Of a stretch of DNA of 64,000 nucleotides, positions 7,090 to 15,164 are shown piece by piece. The notes below the pieces were generated by a model. The model saw nothing but the letters and a program-made list of their open reading frames with translations. It ran no database searches and had not been told where the DNA came from. Position numbers and translations under genes: made by a program. The stretch comes from Candidatus Liberimonas magnetica (lineage in GTDB: Bacteria; Elusimicrobiota; Endomicrobiia; Endomicrobiales; JAFGIL01), in assembly GCA_020523885.1 (NCBI GenBank), contig JAJAPY010000012.1:1-64000 (forward strand). Direction: 5' to 3'. The first letter of the stretch is position 1, and every line of letters begins with the position of its first letter.

Positions 7090-9402
7090 ATGGGCGAGAA
7101 AGAAAGGGTCCTAAAATTAGTATATTATTTTAATATGTTCGATTATCCGGTTTCTCCACGGGATATTTCCAGCCTGACCGGCATTAAAATCAATACAGCC
7201 CAAAAACTGCTTGAAGAAATGGCCGGGAACAGAGAAATTGAAAGAAACAGTGATTACTATTTTGTTCCCGGGAAAATATGGTCTGTTAAAAGGCGTCTGG
7301 AGAAAGAAAAAACTTACTCTATTTTAAAGAACAAGATAAGGACGGCAGCCTTCATCCTGTCTCTTATACCTTTTGTACGCGGAATTTTATTGACCGGTGC
7401 GGCAAGTAAAGGGGTTTTATCTTTTTATGATGATTTTGATTTTCTAATAATAGCAGAACACGGGCACATCTGGCTGTGCCGCACTATTATAGTGTTGTTG
7501 AGGAGGTTGGTCTCTTTTAATTTTCGCCATCCGCGTTTCAGAATGTTTTGCTGCAATTATTATGCAAGCGATGCCTGCCCGGAACTGCCTGACAAAAACG
7601 AATTTACTGCTATGGAACTAACAACATCCCAGCCTGTTTACAATGTTGCTCTTTGTAACAAGTTCTATGCGGATAATGCCTGGTCAAAAGGCTACTTTAT
7701 TTCAAGCCATGTAACGGATAAAGTGGCACCGGTTACTTTTAAATCGTCATTTCTAAAAAAGCCGCTTGAAATACTTATGACTTTTTTAGGAGCAAGGTAT
7801 ATCGAAGATAGATTAAAAAACATGTATTACAGGCACTGGCTCAAAAAAGGGTATATTTCCGGGTTAAACGATTTTTCTAACATGGTATCTGATTTTTATA
7901 TTAAGGCGAACCCCGGTAATATACAAAAATACCTGCTCGATAAAATAGCAAATTATAAAGCCGGGGAGCATCATTCAAAGCTGCGGACAAAAGCAATAAT
8001 GCGCCAGCTTGCGTTCTACCGGCCTAAAACATCGGACAAAATGCGGATCTTATTTACTCATGCTTATTATTTAGCGCAAACACTGGGAGAAAAAAGAATA
8101 ATGAAACCGTACGTGCCTCTAGGGCCGCTTTCTGTTGCATCATCAGTAAGAGAACGGGGATTTGTGGTAAATTTTTTTGATACCACATTTAAAAAAAATA
8201 TAAATTCTTTTGCCGGTTATTTATACTGGAACCCTCAGCCGGTAATAGGGATTTATATCCTTGAAACAACTAAAAAGAGCGCAGTTAAAATGATAAAAAT
8301 AGCCAGAGCTTCAGGAAGCGTAGTCGTAGCTGGGGGCCCTGAGCCTTCCGATGACCCTCAATATTACATAGATGCCGGAGCAAATGCGGTAGTAATAGGA
8401 GAAGGAGAGGAGACGGTTGTTGAGTTGTTGAATGCCATACAGTACGGCGACAAGCAGGTCAGCGAGATACCGGGCTTGTATTTAGGCAGGGATATCCCGT
8501 TTGCGGAAAGAAGACCTGTAAGAGACCTTGACCTTTTCCCTCAGCCTGCAAGGGACCTCGTTGACATGCGCCCGTATTTTAAAACCTGGCAACAGCATCA
8601 CTCAATAACGTCTTTGCATCTAACCACTTCCAGGGGGTGCCCTTACAAATGTTCCTGGTGTTCAAAACCGGTTTTTGGCACGTCTTTCAGGCAGCATTCG
8701 CCCAAATACGTAGTAGAAGAAATGTTGTACCTGAAAAAAAACTATAACCCTTCGCAGGTATGGATAACGGATGACACATTGGGTATTAACCGTTCATGGA
8801 TAAAAGATTTTCGTGATGAGGTGTTAAAAAAAGAGGCAGCTATTCCTTTTGAGTGCCTTTCGAGGGTGGATGTGGTTAACCCCGAGATGCTCAAACAGCT
8901 TAAAGAAACAGGTTGTTTCAGGGTATGGTACGGTGCGGAGTCAGGTTCGCAAAAAATCCTCGATAAAATGAACAAGTCTTTTACCATAGAAGACATAAAA
9001 AAAGCTTCTTGTCTTACCCGCAGTGCAGGCATCGAAGTGGGCTTCTTTATTATGGTAGCGTATCCGGGAGAGACTATAGCTGATATTGAACTAACCAGGA
9101 ACCTCATAAAGCAGGTTAAACCCGACCTGTGCGGTTCTGCGGTCGCATTCCCTATGAAAAAAACCAAGTTTTACGATGAAGTTGAACATCATCTTCTGCC
9201 TAACTGGCACTACCCCAGATTAGAGAACAACAATAAGCTTACTTTTAAGGCCGGGTATCCGGGAATATTTTTTAACCTGTCACGGCGCTTAATAGCAAAA
9301 GAATGCACGGTATTTGACAAACCCGGGACAGCGTTAAAAGATAAATTAAAGTATGAAATATATAAATCTGCATATGGGATCATGAAATATGTGTTGTCTT
9401 GA
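7090..9402 (+). CDS. Nucleotidyltransferase-like/B12-radical SAM fusion protein
   Basis: 770 aa. Residues 1-70 look like a winged helix. Residues about 95-125 carry a nucleotidyltransferase-like signature (LLTGAASKGVLSFYDDFDFLII, with a GA/GS head and DDFD acidic pair). From about 320 there is a B12-binding domain (IMKPYVPLGPLSVASSV, VVVAGGPEPSDDP, GEGEETVVE), then radical SAM with CPYKCSWC near residue 518. The fusion is unusual and both halves seem intact. The N-terminal half may bind a nucleotide-activated substrate or regulate. The gene starts 1 bp after the upstream stop and overlaps the next gene by 14 bp. Confidence 0.82.
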   Translation: MGEKERVLKLVYYFNMFDYPVSPRDISSLTGIKINTAQKLLEEMAGNREIERNSDYYFVPGKIWSVKRRLEKEKTYSILKNKIRTAAFILSLIPFVRGILLTGAASKGVLSFYDDFDFLIIAEHGHIWLCRTIIVLLRRLVSFNFRHPRFRMFCCNYYASDACPELPDKNEFTAMELTTSQPVYNVALCNKFYADNAWSKGYFISSHVTDKVAPVTFKSSFLKKPLEILMTFLGARYIEDRLKNMYYRHWLKKGYISGLNDFSNMVSDFYIKANPGNIQKYLLDKIANYKAGEHHSKLRTKAIMRQLAFYRPKTSDKMRILFTHAYYLAQTLGEKRIMKPYVPLGPLSVASSVRERGFVVNFFDTTFKKNINSFAGYLYWNPQPVIGIYILETTKKSAVKMIKIARASGSVVVAGGPEPSDDPQYYIDAGANAVVIGEGEETVVELLNAIQYGDKQVSEIPGLYLGRDIPFAERRPVRDLDLFPQPARDLVDMRPYFKTWQQHHSITSLHLTTSRGCPYKCSWCSKPVFGTSFRQHSPKYVVEEMLYLKKNYNPSQVWITDDTLGINRSWIKDFRDEVLKKEAAIPFECLSRVDVVNPEMLKQLKETGCFRVWYGAESGSQKILDKMNKSFTIEDIKKASCLTRSAGIEVGFFIMVAYPGETIADIELTRNLIKQVKPDLCGSAVAFPMKKTKFYDEVEHHLLPNWHYPRLENNNKLTFKAGYPGIFFNLSRRLIAKECTVFDKPGTALKDKLKYEIYKSAYGIMKYVLS

Positions 9403-10195
9403 TGATTTAAAATCAGAGTGGAATACTCAGGCAGAAGGGTATGATACCGGTTTTCGCAGCAGAGCTATTGCCCGGTATATTCATAAAAGAACGATGGTAT
9501 CCTTGAAAGAAGCCTTTAAACCAGGGATGCACCTGCTTGAAATCGGCTGCGGTACCGGTGAAGAAGCGATAGCTCTTGCAAAAATTGGAGTGAGGATAAC
9601 TGCTATCGATATTTCTTCAAGCATGATCGAGTGTTCAAAACAAAAGGCGAAAAACGAAAATGTGCAGGATTTGATCGATTTTAAGGTTCTACCTGCCGAG
9701 CAAATTAACCTTTTGGAACACGGACTATTTGACGGGGCTTACTCGCTTTTAGGCCCTGTAAACTGCATAAATAACATTCAAGTGTTTGCAGATTCCCTGA
9801 CTTCAATGCTTAAACCGCAAAGCAGCGTTGTTTTTTCTGTTATAAACAAGTATAACTTGTGGGAATTGTTCTATTACAGCTTGAAAATGGATTTTCCTAC
9901 TGCATTTAGAAGGCTGGGGCATTCCCCTGTTAAAGTAAAACTTACTCCTGGTTCTTGTGATATACATTTATGGTATTATACACCCGGTTCATTTTATAGT
10001 TTTTTTAAAAATAATTTTAATACTAAAGAGATAGCAGCTCTTCCGCTTATTATGCCTTCACGGTTTATGGAACGCTGCTGTAAAACAATAAAAATAGAAG
10101 GTATTTTAGAGTTTATTGAAAAAGTATTTTCAGGAATTTATCCTCTTAATTGTTTAGGGGATCATTTCCTGATAACAATGAACAAAAGGGGCTAG
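9389..10195 (+). CDS. Class I SAM methyltransferase
   Basis: 268 aa. Motif I is LLEIGCGTGEEAIALA and the acidic loop is ITAIDISSSMIECS, the Methyltransf_11/25 type. The GAYSLLGPVNCINN stretch corresponds to motif IV. The C-terminal half is longer and aromatic, likely for substrate recognition. The gene begins inside the 3' end of the nucleotidyltransferase-radical SAM fusion (14-bp overlap) and is followed after 1 bp by the barrel gene. The acceptor is unknown, but it is presumably a product of the two radical SAM enzymes. Confidence 0.8.
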   Translation: MCCLDDLKSEWNTQAEGYDTGFRSRAIARYIHKRTMVSLKEAFKPGMHLLEIGCGTGEEAIALAKIGVRITAIDISSSMIECSKQKAKNENVQDLIDFKVLPAEQINLLEHGLFDGAYSLLGPVNCINNIQVFADSLTSMLKPQSSVVFSVINKYNLWELFYYSLKMDFPTAFRRLGHSPVKVKLTPGSCDIHLWYYTPGSFYSFFKNNFNTKEIAALPLIMPSRFMERCCKTIKIEGILEFIEKVFSGIYPLNCLGDHFLITMNKRG

Positions 10196-10196
10196 C

Positions 10197-10967
10197 ATGA
10201 AACGATTTATTGCAGGTTTTATTTTTTTCACGTTTTTGGCTTCACCAGCCTTTACGATGTACAGCGATTTTTCGCAGGAGCCGTTCTTGAACCTCCTGCA
10301 AACCAAGCCCCTCGAAGACAGGGAGCTGCGGTTTTTCCTTCAGCATCATTATGATAGTGGGAATATCGCTTCAGCGAATATAAGGTTCGGTTACGGTTTC
10401 ACCAAAAATATAAATATGTATTTGTCTGTTTTAACCCATTCTCAGGTAATTTCAGATGGCACCAATTCTGAAAGCATAGATATAAAAGAATATGAATATT
10501 TGTTTTTAACTCCTGTATTAAAAGATAAAAGTAATAATTCTTTAACAAAAGCTTCTTTTATTGGAGGTATAAGCACATTGAGAGCTGACCAAAGCTCCAG
10601 CATCAAGTCAACAGGCTATAATAACCAGTACATTCTGCTTGGCTTGTTATATGATCTGTATTCTAAAGACCCGCTTATATTTGAAATAGCGCCGATCTTT
10701 GTTACTGATACGAAGGATAACAAAAGCGTATTTGAGGCTTCTTTCGGCTTAAAATATATGATAGGCAAAAGAACAGCGCTTTTTGCCGAATTGCCGATCC
10801 TTGTTTCCAATCCTAACAATTGGAAGAATCCGTATTCGCTGGGTTTGCAATATAAGCTTGGCCCGCATATTATTTCACTTTTCGTGACTAATACCTACGG
10901 TTTTACAACATCCTATGTCTTGCAGGGAATTGATACAACGTATTACGGTTTCAGGTTTTCTCTGTAG
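10197..10967 (+). CDS. Outer-membrane beta-barrel candidate (DUF5777-like)
   Basis: 256 aa. A signal peptide (MKRFIAGFIFFTFLASPAFT) is followed by alternating amphipathic strands (RFFLQHHYDSG, ANIRFGYGFTKNINMYLS, ALFAELPILVS, PYSLGLQYKLG). The C-terminus ends in aromatic YYGFRFSL, as in outer-membrane barrels. The strand pattern resembles DUF5777-type barrels from memory. It is the last gene of the operon and overlaps the 3' end of the convergent MFS gene by 17 bp. Its presence implies a diderm envelope and may provide a pore or anchor for the operon's product. Confidence 0.65.
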   Translation: MKRFIAGFIFFTFLASPAFTMYSDFSQEPFLNLLQTKPLEDRELRFFLQHHYDSGNIASANIRFGYGFTKNINMYLSVLTHSQVISDGTNSESIDIKEYEYLFLTPVLKDKSNNSLTKASFIGGISTLRADQSSSIKSTGYNNQYILLGLLYDLYSKDPLIFEIAPIFVTDTKDNKSVFEASFGLKYMIGKRTALFAELPILVSNPNNWKNPYSLGLQYKLGPHIISLFVTNTYGFTTSYVLQGIDTTYYGFRFSL

Positions 10968-12135
10968 GACTAATTGTTTTTATTTTGAGGGCAAAATACA
11001 GGTTGGTAAGAGAGATCACAGCGCCCAAGAGGAATATATATTCGTAGCCTACGGTTTTCCATATTAACCCGCCAAGAAGAGCAATACTTATAGAAAAAAT
11101 ATGATCTATGGATACTCCCGCTGTAAGAGTTGAGGTGAGCTCCTGCGGGTCGAGAGCTATTTTTTGTAAATAAGTGGCACGCGCCATACCAACCGACATA
11201 AGCAACTGGTCTGTAATAAAGCATGCACTGGCTATCAAAAGTGCGGTGTTTATAGAGAAGAACTTCTTTGCAAAACCGTATCCCATACAGACAAAAATAA
11301 GCACTACGGCTTCGCCGGCCAGGATAGTTTTTTCGCCGTATTTATCTATGGCTCGGCCCAGGATCGGTTTAAATACTATGCCTATAACACCGCCGATGGT
11401 AAGGAGTTTCGCTATGGACTGGGTCGGCTGTAAAAAGACGGTGACTAGTATCCACGGGGCAAAAGTCAAAAATATCTGTTTTCTTGTCCCATAGAGGACA
11501 GAAAGTATATAAAATAGTTTGTACTCTTTCCTGAACTTAAACCTCGTTCCGGCAGGTACAGGTTTGTTCTTTCTCATGCCGTAAATAAGGAGTGCTCCGA
11601 TAAAAAAACAAAATGCCGAGATACCAAAAGTGGCGGAAAAACTCAAATGCAGGTACTTAAAACCTAAAAACACCATAAAACTGCCGGCTATAGCGGCAAA
11701 ATTGCCTGCCCCCTGAAGCTGTCCAAGCCTTTTTCCGGTCTTACCTTCCTGGGCCAGCTCCATACCTATATCGGATGTAAGCGGCAGGAAAAGATGCTGG
11801 CCGAGGCTGTACACAAAAAGCCAGAGGAGCATGCTTGAATAACCGAAAGAGAAAAAGCCTATCATAAAAACCCCTAGGGCAGCTATCATCTGGGACATAG
11901 CCGCAAGGGTCCTGTTGCACATAAAGAAGAACAGGGCGGAAACAAAAATGACCGAAAGACCGGGGATTTCCCTTGGGAATTCAAGGAATGTCCTCTGGAA
12001 ATTTGTTATGTTAAAGCGCTCGTTTAAAAAATTATTAAATGTCGAGTCAATAATGCTCTGGGCAAAGCCCAGGCAGGCTGTCGCCAGGATAAATAAGAGA
12101 AAATCCCTTGAAATTGATTTGTTCAATATCTTCAT
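10951..12135 (-). CDS. MFS transporter
   Basis: 394 aa with about 12 hydrophobic segments and the usual 6+6 arrangement. The loop at residues about 260-275 contains GRAIDKYGEKT, a variant of the loop motif GxxxDrxGrr. It probably exports or imports a small solute by proton antiport or symport; substrate unknown. It is convergent with, and overlaps, the barrel gene. Divergent 12407 lies upstream, so the 271-bp gap holds both promoters. That gap also contains imperfect GC-rich inverted repeats around 12210-12265. Confidence 0.85.
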   Translation of the reverse strand: MKILNKSISRDFLLFILATACLGFAQSIIDSTFNNFLNERFNITNFQRTFLEFPREIPGLSVIFVSALFFFMCNRTLAAMSQMIAALGVFMIGFFSFGYSSMLLWLFVYSLGQHLFLPLTSDIGMELAQEGKTGKRLGQLQGAGNFAAIAGSFMVFLGFKYLHLSFSATFGISAFCFFIGALLIYGMRKNKPVPAGTRFKFRKEYKLFYILSVLYGTRKQIFLTFAPWILVTVFLQPTQSIAKLLTIGGVIGIVFKPILGRAIDKYGEKTILAGEAVVLIFVCMGYGFAKKFFSINTALLIASACFITDQLLMSVGMARATYLQKIALDPQELTSTLTAGVSIDHIFSISIALLGGLIWKTVGYEYIFLLGAVISLTNLYFALKIKTISPTEKT

Positions 12136-12406
12136 ACAGGGATAAATTGTATATTATTTAACCTTTCAAATCAATTTCATATTTTTATTAATTGTGTTTA
12201 AAAGCCATTACCGATGCGGGACCGGTAAGGGCTCACCGCAGACAGGCATTGCGGGAGTGGATGTCGGGCAAATCAACGTATATCGTTATTTTAGAGATAT
12301 ATTGTTAAATATATTTAAAAGTTGTAAAATAAGTAGGAATAAGGAAAAAGCCCGATACTCTTTGTAGGGCATGGTTCGCAGTTTGCATTATAGAAAAAGG
12401 GGAAAA

Positions 12407-14083
12407 ATGAAAAAAATATTAGTGTTTGCAGTATTAGTAATCGTTCTTGCCGTTCCTTACTTAAAAGCACAGGATGCCAGCCTTGATGCAGATCAAAGGC
12501 AGAGGTTCCTTGAATCTGACAGTGTTTTTTTTAAGTTATTTCAGCAACATGAATTGAAAAACGACCCGCCAAACATAATATTTTCCAGCGTTCCTTCGAT
12601 CCTTGTGTATATAGACGGTGACCCTGTATTTTGCCCCATTAAAGGTACGTCTTTGTCAAGAGTTGTTAACACTCAGGTATTTCTTTTAAAGGCCAAGACA
12701 GGGAAATATTATCTTCATGTTTTAGACGGATATATGGAAGCGCGGGATTTAAATAGTACTTGGGGCCTTGCAACCAAGCCGCCTCTTGATGAAGCAAAAA
12801 CACAAAAAATCGCGGACACTATCACGTCCTTAGACCTTCTTGAAGCAGAACCTGACCCCGACCCGGACGCAAACCCGCAAAAGAGGCCCTCTCTTAATAA
12901 AATGCAGGCGCCGCATATTTATGTTTCTACCACACCGGCTGAACTTATAGTCAGTGACGGTGAGCCGGATTACTTGCCCATAGACGGTACAAAACTTATG
13001 TATCTATCAAATACCGATGCAAATGTTTTTAAAGACCTTGACGGCCAAATGACTTACATTTTGCTTTCAGGCAGATGGTTCCGGGCAGGTTCTGAAAAAG
13101 GGCCGTGGGCATATATAAAAGGCTACGACCTGCCTCAGGATTTCGCAAAAATTCCGGATAAAAACCGGAAAGAAAATGTAAAAGCATCAGTTCGCGGGAC
13201 AAAACAGGCACATGAAGCTCTGATAGCTAACGAAATACCCACTACTGCAAGGATAGACCGCAGAACAGCAGATATCAAGCTTGATATTGACGGCGAACCA
13301 CAGTTAAAAGCCATCGAAGGTACTCCCTTATACTATATTTTCAATTGTTCTATACCCGTTATCAAGGTAGATCAAAACACCTGGTATGCGGTGTACAACA
13401 GCATCTGGTTTAAGGCAAATGATATTAACGGCCAATGGGCCGTTGCGGATTCTGTTCCAGCCGGGATATATTCCATACCGGTTAGTTCTCCGCTTCATTA
13501 TATTACCTATCTTAAGGTTTACGGCTCTACTCCGGAGTACGTTTATATAGGCCACACCCCGGGTTATTATGGTACCTTAGTATGTACCGATGGTACGCTT
13601 GTATTCGGGACAGGTTATATGTATCCGCCATACATAGGAAAAGATGTATGGTATATGCCGTGCCCTACCTACGGTTTTGGGTCTAATCTACGCTGGACTC
13701 CGTGGTACGGCTGGAGTTTTGCCTTCAGCTGCGGTTTTCCATATTATTGGCCGCCACGGCCGTTTTGGGGGCCTTTCCGTGCCAGGGGTCATGGTTGGGA
13801 AATATCTGTTTCCAGCAATAGTTATCACGGGGTTCAAGGATGGAAGGTTATGCAAGGTAGAGATGCATGGCCTGGCCGTGGTGCCGCTTACAATTCTATA
13901 ATCGGTAACGTGATCACAGGCCCACAAGGAGGCCTTAAGGTTATCTTTACAGAAAATCCTGACATAGGCCGTAACAAAAATAATGATATTCCCGGATATT
14001 TAAATAACCAGGGCAATAAAGCAGGCTCCCAGCCGGACTTGAATCTCAAGCAGGGAGAAAAAGTGCCGGATGTGAAAAAATAG
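12407..14083 (+). CDS. Exported protein with three repeated domains, unknown function
   Basis: 558 aa from the ATG at 12407, which is preceded by AAAAGGGGAAA. An upstream frame extends 12 codons further but lacks a signal. The signal peptide is MKKILVFAVLVIVLAVPYLKAQ. Three copies of an about 70-aa unit follow, each with a D/GxPxxxPIxGTxLxxxxNT core and a YxxxxxxW segment: VYIDGDPVFCPIKGTSL, VSDGEPDYLPIDGTKL and DIDGEPQLKAIEGTPL. A Trp/Tyr/Pro/Gly-rich region (HTPGYYG, GTGYMYPP, WTPWYGWSF) then precedes a low-complexity tail. Similar proteins occur in proteobacteria, often labelled only as exported or carbohydrate-binding proteins. The cell-surface role is inference. Confidence 0.7.
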   Translation: MKKILVFAVLVIVLAVPYLKAQDASLDADQRQRFLESDSVFFKLFQQHELKNDPPNIIFSSVPSILVYIDGDPVFCPIKGTSLSRVVNTQVFLLKAKTGKYYLHVLDGYMEARDLNSTWGLATKPPLDEAKTQKIADTITSLDLLEAEPDPDPDANPQKRPSLNKMQAPHIYVSTTPAELIVSDGEPDYLPIDGTKLMYLSNTDANVFKDLDGQMTYILLSGRWFRAGSEKGPWAYIKGYDLPQDFAKIPDKNRKENVKASVRGTKQAHEALIANEIPTTARIDRRTADIKLDIDGEPQLKAIEGTPLYYIFNCSIPVIKVDQNTWYAVYNSIWFKANDINGQWAVADSVPAGIYSIPVSSPLHYITYLKVYGSTPEYVYIGHTPGYYGTLVCTDGTLVFGTGYMYPPYIGKDVWYMPCPTYGFGSNLRWTPWYGWSFAFSCGFPYYWPPRPFWGPFRARGHGWEISVSSNSYHGVQGWKVMQGRDAWPGRGAAYNSIIGNVITGPQGGLKVIFTENPDIGRNKNNDIPGYLNNQGNKAGSQPDLNLKQGEKVPDVKK

Positions 14084-14210
14084 GACAGCGGCGGAAGCGG
14101 GCCGGGGAAATAGTAACTTGCAGTATAGGAATTTCAACGGCGAAGATAGGATATCATAATTCCGGGTATTATAATACCTAAATAAAAAATATTTAGAAGT
14201 ATGGGAAAAA

Positions 14211-14888
14211 ATGTGTTTTTCGGCTGAGGCGAGTTTTACCAGCAGTGTTGTCCTTTCGGGTTTCGGGGTTGCGGCTTATAAAAACCTGAGCAGGCGGCCG
14301 CAGCTGCTGTTTGCCTCTATACCGCTCGTATTTGCTTTCCAACAGTTTACCGAGGGCGTACTTTGGCTTACTATTCCTGCTGCGCATGAGTACGAACTCT
14401 TGCAAAAAATAACTACTTACATTTTTTTAATTATGGCTCAGGCTCTTTGGCCGGTACTCCTTCCTGTATCAGTTCTATTACTGGAAGAGGATACCGTACG
14501 AAAAAAGCTGATCTATGCGTTTCTTGCTTTAGGAGGGGTTGTAGTGCTGTATTACGGGTACGGCATATTGACTTCCAATGTCCAGCTTTCAGCAAAGAAC
14601 CATTATATCCAGTATCAGGAATATTCAAAAAGCGCATACACCAAGCTGTTTTTTGCGCTTTATACTCTTGCGGCTATCGTGCCTCTTTTTGTTTCAAGCG
14701 TTAAAGGAACATCCAAGATGGGCCTTCTTATGCTGGGCTCTTGTATAGTTACGCTGATTTTTTTCGTTCAGTTCCTTACCTCAGTCTGGTGCTTTTTTGC
14801 CGCCATAATAAGTTTCCTTGTCTATAAAATACTCAAAGACAGCAACCTTAAAACAAGTTCGGAGTTTCGAGTCCGGAGTTCGGAGTAA
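14211..14888 (+). CDS. Multi-pass membrane protein (DUF6629-like)
   Basis: 225 aa. It begins MCFSAEASFTSSVVL, the typical opening of DUF6629 proteins, and has about seven hydrophobic segments with a conserved QFTEGVLWL. Function unknown. The last codons (SEFRVRSSE) fall in a GTTCGGAGT-type tandem repeat, so the natural C-terminus is probably at DSNLKT and has been extended by the repeat. No clear Shine-Dalgarno was seen beyond GGGAAAA. Confidence 0.72.
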   Translation: MCFSAEASFTSSVVLSGFGVAAYKNLSRRPQLLFASIPLVFAFQQFTEGVLWLTIPAAHEYELLQKITTYIFLIMAQALWPVLLPVSVLLLEEDTVRKKLIYAFLALGGVVVLYYGYGILTSNVQLSAKNHYIQYQEYSKSAYTKLFFALYTLAAIVPLFVSSVKGTSKMGLLMLGSCIVTLIFFVQFLTSVWCFFAAIISFLVYKILKDSNLKTSSEFRVRSSE

Positions 14889-14931
14889 AATCTTATCTCT
14901 TACCCCTTACACCTTACCCCTGCCAATCGAA

Positions 14932-14961
14932 TTGATATTGACGGATTAAATTTGGTATAAT
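14932..14961 (+). promoter_or_regulatory. Promoter of the PgaB-like gene
   Basis: TTGATA (14932-14937), an 18-bp spacer, then TATAAT (14956-14961). The predicted start, near 14968, leaves a leader of nearly 200 nt before the ATG at 15165. Confidence 0.6.
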
Positions 14962-14981
14962 TACGCTCCATTTAATCACGC

Positions 14982-15118
14982 CTCCGATGCTTTAATACGG
15001 AGTCCGACAAAATCGCCGGACATGGCGGGATGTCACCCATCCTTCGTCCATTTCTGGGGCTACGGAGGGCGCAGCGCTATTGAAAGGAGACTCCGTTTCC
15101 TGCCGCAGGGGTTCCAAC
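14982..15118 (+). promoter_or_regulatory. Long leader sharing a motif with the downstream GT2 leader
   Basis: Hairpins CTCCG/CGGAG (14982-15002) and GTCCG/CGGAC (15002-15021) are followed by ATGGCGGGATGTCAC (15022-15036), AAAGGAG (15083-15089) and CCTGCCGCAGGGGTTCCAAC (15099-15118). The strings recur in the same order before the GT2 start (19142-19196). Here they are interrupted by a palindromic insertion, around CCTTCGTCC/GGCTACGGAGG. No known riboswitch consensus was recognised. Confidence 0.4.
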
Positions 15119-15164
15119 AGAGGAAAAAATCCATAAGAATCGGCCGTTTTTTTAAGGATGACGC

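Noticed and set aside
14982-15118. c-di-GMP (GEMM), cobalamin or other known riboswitch
   Set aside because: The conserved core strings of these classes could not be found; only the internal similarity with 19142-19196 is supported.
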